Of a stretch of 64,000 nucleotides of DNA, positions 22,421 to 34,500 are shown piece after piece. Under the pieces are notes generated by a model. That model did not search any database. It was not told the origin of the DNA and saw only the letters and a program-made list of their open reading frames with translations. This DNA is from Choristoneura fumiferana (lineage: Eukaryota > Arthropoda > Insecta > Lepidoptera > Tortricidae), in the NCBI RefSeq assembly GCF_025370935.1, contig NC_133476.1, positions 11,911,411 to 11,975,410 of the forward strand, read 5' to 3'. The first letter of the stretch is position 1; the number at the start of each line of letters is the position of its first letter. The translations under genes were made by a program, and so were the position numbers.

Positions 22421-22424
22421 AACA

Positions 22425-22680
22425 CATCGTCAATATTTCATGTCATGTTTGAGAAAACTACATTTCTGTACCAAATTTCAAGTCGATGCCATTAACCATT
22501 GAGGATTTCCGTCCTGCCACAGAATAGGTACTTAAAAGTAGAAGTAGTCCTGCGGATTAGAGTCGATCCTGGCCGAACTGCCAGGATGTCTTTGCTAGAT
22601 TATTGTATTGTCACGTGATTTACATATGTAGTTAGGTATGCCCAATTTTAAGTCGATCTGACCACTCTGGGCGTGTAGTG
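22425..22680 (+). mobile_element. Interspersed repeat, inverse of 56620-56850
   Basis: AAATTTCAAGTCGATGCCATTAACC, GTCCTGC, GATTGTTGTATTGTCAC-like words reappear reverse-complemented at 56620-56850 (GTCCTGTGGAGACGATC, TAATAGCATCGACTTGAAAT on that strand). Class unknown. Confidence 0.5.
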
Positions 22681-23149
22681 CTAATGGTGTTAAAAGCATG
22701 ATAATCGGAACGATTGATCTTTAGGCTATAAGAATTAATTCGACCTGTAGCCCAAAAAAACAACATTAAAAGGAGAGGAGTTATGACGTCAGCTTTTTTT
22801 TTGTATGGATTTTTTTTTGTTCTGAAACCTATCGTGTTTGTGTGGTATCTAATGAAAAAGCTTACTAAGCTTATTCTAAAAATATATCACATCATTATAT
22901 TACAGTCACTTGTTAAAATTAATAAAATTATTAAAATAAAAATAAAAATATTGTAACGGCTGTTAATCCGTGACAGTATGTGTAGTTTCACACGTGGTTA
23001 TTTTTTTTCTTTTTTTTTCAAAAATATAGACTAACGCGGAATAAAATAATACTTTATTATAGCTATTGTGTTATATTGCTGTCGGAATTTCAAAGCGAGC
23101 CAATAAAATAATTTTAGGCATTGAAAAGTTTGCCAGATGCGTGTGAACA

Positions 23150-23345
23150 ATGAACAATCTACTAAACGTAAATCTGCTTATCGCTATTCTTCCTACCGAC
23201 TACTCGGCGAAACGAATAATAGGCGTAACGAAATTATACCAAACGTTGCTCGGGCAAAAGAAAAATCTGCCAATAGTTGTCTGCGAAATGAAAATCTGCG
23301 TAATGAAACTCGGCGAAACGACAGGTCACCCTTTTTTTCTTTCCT
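23150..23345. repeat. Degenerate word repeat (cgaaacgaaaatctgc), copy 1
   Basis: AAACGTAAATCTGCTTATCGC at the left, then approximate repeats of GCGAAACGA, GCGTAACGAAA and AAAATCTGC, ending GGCGAAACGACAGGTCACC. The reverse complement of this order is at 44130-44345. Confidence 0.65.
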
Positions 23346-23979
23346 TTCTTCCCCTCTTTACGCCCACCCCCACCAACCAACCAACCAGTCAAATTAATAC
23401 CTCTCGGTTATCATATAGCCTCCGAAGTCCTGAATTTTTTTAACAAACTTAGTGCTTAAACGGTTGACCTGCTTTGTTATTTTTGATATTATTTCAAAAT
23501 TCTTAGAATTCTTTATTCAATGAACAATTTTTAGGTAACTACTTTATAAAGCACATTCGGCCGTTATTCTTAGTGTTAATTGGTCCTTTATAAAGTACAC
23601 GAGAACTCAGAAGGATAGACGTAAGGCGTATACTCTATGAATGTCTGATGCGCTCGAGTATATCCCTGTGACTGTTTTTTAAATTTTTGAAAGTTTGCAC
23701 TCGCTATCCCCCGCTAAAAGGGCATACTTAACATAAACTTTTTTCGTGTTTGCACATAATCTTCACATTCAATAGGTACCCATTACGCTTTAGTGCCTAC
23801 TATTTAGCATACCCGCCTCCCCTACACATAGGTATTTAAGTAGGTGGTATCAATTTCTGCAGATACAAAAAAATGTCTTAAAAATGAACTATTTATGTTT
23901 TATTGGATAAAATAAACATTAGACGATAAACGAACACACAAACAAGGCTCGTTGTGTTTTAGGTACTTATACCATAACT

Positions 23980-24035
23980 GGCTGAAATAAAATTTAGTCC
24001 ACACGCGGACAAAGTCGCGGGCACAGCTAGTACAT
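23980..24035 (-). mobile_element. Retroposon tail fragment ('cccgcgactt' family)
   Basis: CACGCGGACAAAGTCGCGGG followed by CACAGCTAGTAC, the reversed start of the family. Confidence 0.6.
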
Positions 24036-24436
24036 ACATTTATAGTTTTAGCGAAGGTATTAAATTGCAACTTATTTAATCAGCCCAGTAGATTCAGAGC
24101 ATATTGGTTGTTACAGAAGACTGACGAGAAACGAGTGATTCTATAAGGTTTTCGTCTGTTAATTCGGAGGTCTCAAAATGATCTATAAGAACTTTAGAAA
24201 TAATAATTTTATGGAAAAAATAAAAGGTGTAGAAATAATAAAATGAGGTAGGTATCTAATGTAATTAAAGCACGGCGGGCGGGTTCTGCATGTTACCAGT
24301 ATACTTGTCGCACAGACATAGCTGTAAATTAGGCAAATTAGGCAAAAAATATTACATTATTATTTCATTGATATGAACCTCCACAATGCCCAAATCAATA
24401 TAAGGTATGTATGATCTCGTGTGATATGGTATGATT

Positions 24437-24565
24437 TATAAAAACTACACCTACAGATTAAACGATTCAATTTACGATGCTTGAAGAACGGTCTTCCGAA
24501 AAGGACGAAACTATTTGGACTATTCCTGGGTATTGAACCGTTTAATTTGTGGTTTTTAAGTAAAT
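24437..24565. mobile_element. Small foldback element
   Basis: Left arm TTATAAAAACTACACCTACA, GATTAAACGATTCAAT; right arm the imperfect complement (ATTGAACCGTTTAATTTGTG, GTTTTTAAG). Confidence 0.5.
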
Positions 24566-24569
24566 AATG

Positions 24570-25320
24570 GTATTACATAAACGTCATTATCAATTTCATT
24601 TCAATGACAAAAGCGACCTGTGAGTAACCTGAAAACACCTGCGGCAACAAAATGTGTCTAGAACAAAATCCCACGTGTGCAGACTTAATGCAAATCGATA
24701 ATTCAGTGTTACTACAAGTATTGACTGTGTTGGATTGATTACGACCAATCATTTTACAACAATAGTAAAAAATATTTACCTTGTTTTATAATACACTTGC
24801 AAATGCATTACATTTATTGACATGTAGGAATTAGTGTTCGCTTGCAGTGCAGTGTAACTGTTATAAATATAACTCGATTTCTTAGCAAAGTGCGACGCCG
24901 AAACGTAAAACATTTAAAAGGTGTAGGTGTAAATATCTATAAAAGAAATTTATATGAAAAATGATGTCGTTTTAACATTTCAAAATAAACTTCCTACTTT
25001 TTTGTGTACTACAACAACATTAGAAGTTAAATCACTGTTATTGCAGCTACAGTCCGTTTTATTGCACAGAAAACTTCTTATCGCCGTTTTATAAACTCGA
25101 AATGGCATTCATTCACTGTTTTACCGAAGGAACTTTACGATCCACAAACATTGTTTGCGGATTCAATTAATTTCAAAAATCCTGCTTGTGCTAACTTATC
25201 AAAATGATGAGAGAAAGAGACACTTCGGAAGTTGTGTCCAAGTGTGAAGTGGTCGTGATACACTTCGGTTAACGAACTGTCCCATCTTGATGGCGAGTTA
25301 ATTACCACTGATTGGTGTGC
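24570..25320. other. Unassigned 5' flank of the SLC5 gene
   Basis: No exon or shared repeat recognised. Proximal regulatory sequence of the SLC5 gene is likely here. Confidence 0.35.
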
Positions 25321-25498
25321 ATGGTCGGCTCCCATCACAGCTAGTCCCGCTCACAGTGCGCTCGGAAACCGACAGCATAACATCAATCACGGGATCATCA
25401 TCATCCCATGTAAACAACTCTGGTGGTTCACTTCGTATATCGCCATCGCTACTACTGACCCTGACTTACACCATTGATTGAACTTAATTTAATTCAAA

Positions 25499-25558
25499 AT
25501 GAGGAAGCTCCGGTCAAGTAGCTTAATCAGTGCTCCAAGTCTATCTTACAGGATCATG
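25499..25558 (+). other. Proposed first coding exon of the SLC5 gene
   Basis: ATG at 25499 opens MRKLRSSSLISAPSLSYRIM, exactly 20 codons, ended by a consensus donor (ATG|GTAAGTACG). Exon 39111-39391 needs an upstream start: it opens phase 0 behind TTTTGTTGCAG and has no in-frame ATG before the first membrane helix. The phases match, but 13.5 kb separate them and no intermediate exon was seen. Another gene's first exon is the alternative. Confidence 0.55.
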
Positions 25559-28500
25559 GTAAGTACGTTACAATGTATGGATTAGAGAGACAGTGGTGAA
25601 TGTTGCATCAAAACGGCGCGATAAATTACGACTACGACCGTCTTTAGTGTTTGAACTTTGAAGTTAACCTTTAAACATTTATAGATAAATGAAAATGAAA
25701 AATTTAACTACTTACCTACACGAGAGCACAAGAGCTACTGTCCATTTATTGACAAGAGTCGTAATTGAAAAGTGGGAACTGATTACAATGAAATAAATTG
25801 TGCAAGTGCAAGAAGCAGTGTTACGATTTTTATATAGATATTACTGGCACCTTACCAAAAAATTTAATTTTTAATAATAAAAAATTATATAAAAATGAAT
25901 CCCTATTTCCCTTGGTCACGGCATCACGCGTGAACGGCTGGACCGATTTCGCTAATTCTTTTTTTGTTGTGTTTGCTATTGTCAGGAAAAAGTTCTTATA
26001 AAAGAAGATTTAGAAAATTAAAAAAAACAACACCGGGGGCGAAGCCGCGAGCACCAACTAGTATTTTATATTATTGCATCATATATAGTTTACGTATATT
26101 AACTTCAGTGTTTTAACACTTAACATTGTTTGATGCGTTAACGCAACGCGGAATTTTTATAACGAAATTAATCTTGCCACCAATTTACTAGATGCATAGT
26201 TTTTAGTTTTAATTACCCAACTTATATACCCAAATTTAACGAAGTGTTAGTGGCTAGCCATTAAAATACAAGAGAATCCACTCTCTCTCTCAGATAACCA
26301 ATGTCAGTCCATCGGATCTCATTACCTATTAGGTAAACCTACTGCTTAATACGGCTTCAACAGTAAGGTATAATTGTCAAGGAGTTCTCCCAGAGCTTCA
26401 CCATCCGTCCCACTTCACCATATTATGTATTGCGACGATTAAAATAGCTTAGCAACTGGGTTAAAGTAATCTAATCACAACCCATAAAATAATCGTTGAA
26501 CTGCTTCAGTAGTTCCAGTGGCCAATTGTGGTCTTTCCTCATCAGTTTCACTTCACCAAATGATGATTTCAACAGCAAACGCACGAGTTACTAAATAAAC
26601 CCAAAATCACCAACAAAGGTATGCCTACAATAGTCCCCTCAACTTGTCTGGGATCTATTCATAAGATCCTGATTTGGTGACAATTGAACCTAATTGGAAG
26701 TTGTGCCGATAAAATATTTAATTTAAGAAAAAACCTGCAATGGCTTCGCCGCCCCTCACAACCCGCCGCCCTGGGCCATGGCCCCCCTTGGCCTTAGGAT
26801 AAATACGCCCCTGATGCCCTTTTCGTTCCGTTTCGTTTGTGTGCATTTGAGGAATAATTAAAAATATTCATATGACTGCTGTATATGTAAACAGTTAGAC
26901 AGCCGGGCCAATGTATATAGTTGCGCCAATGTACTCACCTGTACCTAAGCACGCTACAAATATAAGCTTCATAAAGTATATAATGTAATACCTTTTATCT
27001 CACATTCCAAAAATATGAACCGGCTTCTAAAAACTTAAAATGTTGCACATCGCCTATTTCAAAAGAGCAATTAAGTAACTGAGTGAAGGTGAAGGAACCA
27101 TTCCTACATATTATGCAGTACGACGGTCTATGGTAATCAGACGATTTTTTAAACATACCTATGATAATTAGCCAGATCACGTATTAACCTTCGACTTCTG
27201 CCCAGTACAAAACACGATGTCAAGTAACCCAATTGAAATAACAAAAAAAAAAACTTTAATTTCACGCCTGATTTTTCTTTAGGTTCGTTAAGTTTACTTA
27301 GCTAGGGTCTCGTTAGGTACAATCAGATTAAAATTGTTCCGGATAACTCACGTCTCAAATCGAGTTTAGCTCGACAATACTCGACATGTTGTATGCAGTG
27401 CGCGTGTGGCAGCAGCCGCCGAGTCGCGTTGCGCCTAAGAAGAAGGGCTACGGATTAGCCCGAAACATGTCCAGCTAAACTCGATTTAAGACGTGAATTA
27501 TCCGGGGCAATATCATTTAAGAGTGAGTCATAGCAGTTTCATGTTCAAAAATGGTTTATTCAGATTTGATCTGCCTAAGGTAGTATCTATGTCTGCCAAC
27601 ATTTGATGGGATGACTATAATAGCTTTTACCTGCGGTTTCACTCGTGTTTAATTAGCGGTAATGTTTCGGCACTCTATGGAATTCTGGAAAATTCTTTCT
27701 TTTTGGATGTCTACGTCATAATAACTGTCCATTCAGTGGTTTGAGCTGTGCCTTGATAGATAAGTGAGTCAGCAACGATTGCCTTTTAAAATACGTATTA
27801 GTATACAGACTTTGCGCTCAGTATCAGCATTAGATAATTATATATAGATATGTCGCATCTTTAAATTAAAATGAAATAATTAGTTTTTTTTTTTTCATTT
27901 TAAAATTCAACCAGATTGTGTTGTATTTAAAGTTTATTTTGGAAATGTGAATACTTTTATAAAAAAAAAACTTAAATTTTAAAGGTGCGATGTACATGTA
28001 CTTATTAACAAGCAAAATTTTAGAAATGGCATGTCTTTAACCGCTATTATTAGAATTTCCAAAAGATGAAATAACATAAATTGTAATAATGGCGAGATTA
28101 TAAAATGCAGCTACCAAGTCCAATAAAATGACGGTAGCATTTATAAACCTTACGTAATAAACATTTATAAAGCACTAATGTACTAGGGACTTTCATTCGA
28201 TTCAAAAGGCTTTTGTGTAAAATTTACAAAGATTTTACTATCATAATTATTGTGGTTTTCTGAGACTCTTTATCGTGATAATTTCGTCGCTCACAACTTA
28301 CACTTTTCGCCAACAACATGTCATTCCAACGTAAAGGATATACTTGCATATCAAAACAATCCATACATATTTTATCTTAAATCCATATTAAAAAGTCTAT
28401 CTACCTACTCAAAGTTTAGCAATTTAGTAACGGTATTTACAACGGTAAAAACCGGTCAAGTGTGAACCGAACTCGCACACAGGGCACACAGTTGTTAGAC

Positions 28501-31500
28501 ACCACCAGTTGTCAGTTTTTGGAGTCTAACAACTGGTAGCATGGTGTACGATTGTGTCACTCTGAAGATGAGCTCTGGTTGAGTTCGAAACGCGTCAGTG
28601 TAGTGTGGTGGTGGTGATAGATGGGTTTGTGTGATTTGTGTGTGTTCTTACAGTGAGGTGGAGGAACTGCATGAACACGCGTACTTTGCATAAGCTTAGC
28701 TATCGTAAGGTCGCGGGTGAGAAAGGAAATTCTTTTAGTTCATTATTATTTTTCCCCCTAAGATCAACTCACACTTGACTGGTTTTAGTTATTTGTTGAT
28801 TTGCAGTATATTTATGTCTATTATTCATCAGTCCCAGTTTGAGATTTTTTATGCTTAAACGTTAAGGATATAGCCTCTTAACGCCCAGAGTCATTTATAA
28901 TGGACTTATTGTAATTTTCTATTAAACTCATAAAAGACATAGTTTGATGTTCATAAATCAAAAATTTGACTTGGGCGTTAAGAGAAAACAATACGTTTTT
29001 GTATGGGGTTCCCCTTTCTTCTTGTTCTTTATTTTCCTTCTGTAACGTTAAAACATACAAACCTCAAACTCGGAATAATGGTAGAGGTTGATACTGCGTA
29101 TCAACAAAAATAACAATAACTAGTCAAAAATGAGTCGGGCTTAGGCAAAACATTTAAAAATTAAATTGTAAATACTTTAAATATATTTTGCGTGCTCTTG
29201 CTTTTTAATTTCTTTTTATTCTTATTATTTATTACCCATTAGTAACAACGGTAACTACAGCACCAATAGAAATACACATTACTTATATATGTAATTTTCA
29301 GCTGTACCTATATCTAATACAGTTCTAAGATAGGTACAGCCCCGTGACAAACAGACAGGCGGACAGCGAAGCGATTGTTCCGCTTGTTACCCTTCGTCTA
29401 TGGAACCCTAAAAAGGGGAGAGATCACTTTTAAATTTTTTTCTTTAACTCGTCTTCGTTGAGCCTTGACCAAGTTAATTCAACACGAACTTACAAAGCGT
29501 GTTTCATTCATTTCAGTGGGTAATTAATAACTTACGTACTTAAATAGTAGCCACTTGTACTTCACGACGCAGAAGGCTCAAGTTAGTTGGTACGAGTAAG
29601 AGTATTATTATTGAATAATTCATTTTTATTTTCACACCACGTGCTCGACAATGCCTAATTATATATCATGCAAACCTTTTTCAAAGTAAATCAATATAGC
29701 CCTTGCCTTTCGCCGGGGCGTAATGCTGTACTAAATTTCATTATAACCCGTTAGTTAGTAATGTGATTCTCCATTAACCGTTAATAAATATTAATTCGTT
29801 TTTAAAGAATATAAAAGTCTATCACGAATAATTATTGGAGTAGACACATTTACTTATAGTACCTGGGCGACCGAGCTAAAGCTCGATAACAATCGTTTTC
29901 CCAGAGGTAAGACCACGTTAGATCGATTTTTCATCCCCGAAAACCCCTACCTACAAAACTTCATCGAAATCATGGAGCCGTTTTCGTGATCCCAGAAATA
30001 TATTTTCATCACACTTGCTCGTAAACAGTGTCGAAACATGCAAGCTACCTTGGTTGCAACCCCCCAAATAAAACCCTCGACCTTAATGTGCTTGTCATGA
30101 AACCCGTGGTCGGTAAATGAGTCATTGCCCGTACTAATTTTGTTGTCATGAAGCCCAAGGTCGGTAAATGAGTGTGATACTGCATGGCATGCTGCTCGTG
30201 CTGGCGTGCAGGAGCGCGGCGCGCGCACGTCGGGCACATGGTCAGGCTGGGGTAGGGCTAGGGCGGCGCGGAGGCTGGCGCTGCCAAGAGCGTAGTCAGC
30301 GGTATCGGCAATTTTTGAAAAAATATTGGAGTTTTTCTTTTACAAATATACAATTTTACTCGCAAATGTGATGAAAAACATTGTATGTCGCACGGGCGGT
30401 ACTAGAATTACGAACATCGACTCATTAAAGCCCTCAGTCTTCGACTTCGGGCTTCTAATAGACTCTCGTTCGTAATTCCTTGTTTACCGCCCTTAAGACA
30501 CAATGTACTATTATATATATAAAAGAATTGCTCGTTTAAAAGTATTAGATAGATATTAAGAAGAGTTCTAATCAGACCACATTTTAATTTTCATTCAATT
30601 TTTATGGAATAATCGAGAAAAAGTAACAAAAATGCAACGTTGCCAGCTCAGCAGGTATAAACGCTCTTAAGGGCGGCCACATACACTCGGAATTCCGTTT
30701 CGGAATTTCGAATCGAAATCCGAATCCTCCGGCGTCGGGCTTCTAATACTCTTGTTAGTAATCCCCTTCTTAGGTCCCATAATGCACATTGTACTATACT
30801 TGGAATTTACTGTGCTAATTATATATAATTAGTAATGAAAATAGTATTTTAATAAGTAAAATACTTTTTCTAGTAGCAAGATTCCCGCCACAGTACTGGG
30901 AATACCAATGACATTATATAATATAAACAGGGAGGGGCATACTGAAAGTTTCTGGAACTGACCGCTTTTAAAAAAAAGCAATAATAGGATTTGAAAAAAT
31001 AACTTTCTGGCAGTATATTATTTTTTAATCTGCGAGACTGTCATTTGTTTTTTCATCGTGGTGTTGGATTGAAATTTCTGTGTCGCTGTTGCAATTAATT
31101 TAAGTCGTGAAAATTTTCGATCCATGATTTTTTAAGATTTCCGTTGTGACAAGAGAGATGTCAAAGGCTTCTATTAGCATTTGGCGATGAAGCCCCATGT
31201 CGTAGCTCTGTCTATTTGGGGTTTAGTGAGTTTAGACGAGGACGTGACCATCTTTATGACGATGAACGTGAAGGCCGGCCAACGACTGCGGTTACCGATA
31301 TTAATATTAATACTGTACGACAACTAATTGAAGGACTTTATTTATTTGAAATCTAATTTAAAATATATATTATATTGAAACTGACAAAAAAATACATGTC
31401 AACAAATTCATACTACTTTAGGCATTGGAATGAGGCAAGGCACAAAAGATATTGCATTTGCATCTGATGGTTCGGAAACTTTGCACTCGATGGATACCGC

Positions 31501-34500
31501 ATGATTTATCAGAAGAACAGAAACGACTGCGTGTAGAGTGGTGCCGCAAAATGATAAAAAAATTTGACGGAGGATAATCAATGGCTGTAGGTATATAACA
31601 TCGTGACAGGTGACGAAACCTGGGTATGCTGTTTTGAACCGGAAAGAAAAACGCAAACGGCTGAATGGGTCTTTCCTTTTGAAGACTTGCCGACGAAAGT
31701 AAAAATAAGTCGAAGCACAGGTAAGAAAATGGTTGCTTCGTTTTTCGGAAAATCGAGACATTACACAACTGTGTCACGAAAACCAAAGGAAAGTAACTGC
31801 AGATTGGTATGTGAGCACGTGCTTGCCCAAAGTGTTTGACAAAATTCGTGAAATGCGTCCCCGTAGCAAAATAGTCCTTCATCACGATAACGCGTCGGCA
31901 CATTCCGCTAAAGCAACGAATGCGTATTTGGAGGCCTCAAATGTAGAATTAATGACTCATCCGACATACAGCCCTGATCTTCTACCATGCAATTTCTTTT
32001 TGTGCCCGAAGATCAAAGATAAACTTAGAGGTTTACGGTTTACATGTCCGGAAATGACAGTGAATGTTTTCCACGAGGTCATTGAAGAGGTCCCTAAGGA
32101 GACTACACCCACTGGTTTTCAAAATGGTTCCAGCGAATGCAAAAGTGTGTAATTAGGGAGGGTATATACTTTGAAAACCAATAAATGTGTCATAACGAAA
32201 CGATAATGCGTAGTCTTATTTATTAGAAAACAGAAACTACTAATTATGACTGTAGAGTTAGAAATGAAGTAGAATTACTGACTTAGCAAAACAGACGAAT
32301 ATCTTTTAAAAAAATTAAGGGATTCAAAAATAAACGCAATTAACTAACTAAAAATGAAAAAATAATTTTGTGGTGTATCAGAGGTATTTAATTAACACCT
32401 TGCATAAATATGACACTGTACATTAGGTACAGCGTTAAATAACAAAAATAGAATATAAAAATAAGGGTTTATTACACTGCATACATTTTACTTAAAAGGC
32501 TCTAATAGCACTGGTTTGTCATAGACTTAGGTTATAGATAAGGCCGTTTATATATATATATTTTTTTTTATACGACTGGATGGCAAACGAGCAGGTGGGT
32601 CTCCTGATGGTAAGAGATCACCACCGCCCATAAACATCTGCAACACCAGGGGTATTGCAGACGCGTTGCCAACCTAGAGGCCTAAGATGGGATACCTCAC
32701 GTGCCAGTAATTTCACCGGCTGTCTTACTCTCCACGCCGAAACACAACAATGCAAGCACTGCTGCTTCACGGCAGGATTAGCGAGCAAGATGGTGGTAGC
32801 AATCCGGGCGGACCTTGCACAAGGTCCTACCACCTGCAGCTGCAGCTGTTTATAGCGTATTTTTCGTATACCTACCTCCTTATGAACTTGTACAAAACCC
32901 TCGATGCGCTAATCCGACTCGCATTTAGCCGGTTTTCATAAACCAATTATTTTTCTATGGCGCGTCAAATCATTATATAGGTGATATCATTGAATACAAT
33001 GGAAAATCAAATCAGCCACTCTATAGCTAACCTATTTTAATGCTGCTATCAAATCACCTACTTATGATGATTTAGTAGCGAAATTAGTTCTTAGACTAGG
33101 TATCTATTAAGGCTACTTACTTGGTATATCGTAACAAGCGAGGCTGCGGCTCCACTGAGGCGGAGACGAGCGGAGCGCAGAGGAGACGTGTAGGAATCGA
33201 CCAATCATATAGTTGAATCCACATCTCGTCTCCGGCTCGTTATCATCAGACGTGTAGGGATTGGTCGATGGCCTCCTCTCCGCTCCGCTCGTCTCACTCT
33301 CCGCCTTAATGGAGCCGCAGCCTAAGGGAATTCTTTATAGTAGATCAAAATTTACAAAACAATATACCTACTCGTAATGTTTAAGGTCAAGTGATGGAAG
33401 GAATAATCCTAATTGTTTGGAATGTGAGGCGCGGGACGTCCAGTCGTCACTGTAAAGGAATGCCTGCTAGACGCTGTAGTTAAGTTCCGGAACCATCCGG
33501 TTCGAGGAAGCCCCAACCGATGCAAACCGGATTATTTCGCCTCGCTCGTTTGTTATCGTTGCGCGTGAGCAAGCAAAGGACCATGTCTATAATTGCGTCT
33601 CGAACGCACTTAGCTTTAATACTGAGACGAACTGTTTGATGACCACGAGCATTAATCGCTTTTTATAAAATAATTCATTTTTACCGCTACGGCAAACCCT
33701 TGCATAGGTCTTTCTACTTTTTCGAGTTACGTGCATCCGAGTGACAAAACGGAAGCCTTAAAAGATCACTCGAGTGTCTGAATGACTGTCCGTCTGTCTC
33801 ACCCAATTCGCTCCGAGTGTACAGTCACCTGCATTAATACCTGCCACAGCGGACCGTGCAAAAATATCTGACACGTCCTACCGGCTCTACAAATAGAGTC
33901 GTATCAGATATTTATGTTGGTGTTGGTGACTGTATTAAATCGATTAGTTGAAATTAAACGTGCTACGCAAACAAATGAATTTTGAATTTACGGGGCATTT
34001 TTGGTGACAAAAACATAAAATAAAATAAAAAAATTGTCAATTTGTACTGTGTGATATATATTTATCTAGATTTAGGTTATTGGATGAAACATAATTAAAA
34101 TATTATTTGAGAGTCTTCAATTGAGTTCTACTCGTGGTTTTTTGTGACATCTTAAGTATGTTATTAATTAATTTTATGTTGCTGTGGATAAATCACTGAC
34201 CGAGCAAGTGGTAAAATAAATAAACACTTTATAAACGTCAGTTACGTATCACGGATTATCCTGGTAGTATTGTAAAAATACAAGGTATAGAAAAACTTGC
34301 TGTTTAAAACATGGATTGAATGTTCATAATATGATATACCATGCATGCAAACATTTACGACATTGATAAGACTATTTTTTTCTACATTTCCCGTTGAAAA
34401 TACTCATTTTCGTAGGTATGAGGTCAAACCTCCTGTAAATCCTTTTTTAACTATAAGCAACTTTGAAAATAAGACTGCGTCAATATTATAATGTTTATCG

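Noticed and set aside
22022..22495. Several short frames in the GC-rich patch
   Set aside because: High GC lowers stop frequency; peptides are low-complexity and unlike any family I know.
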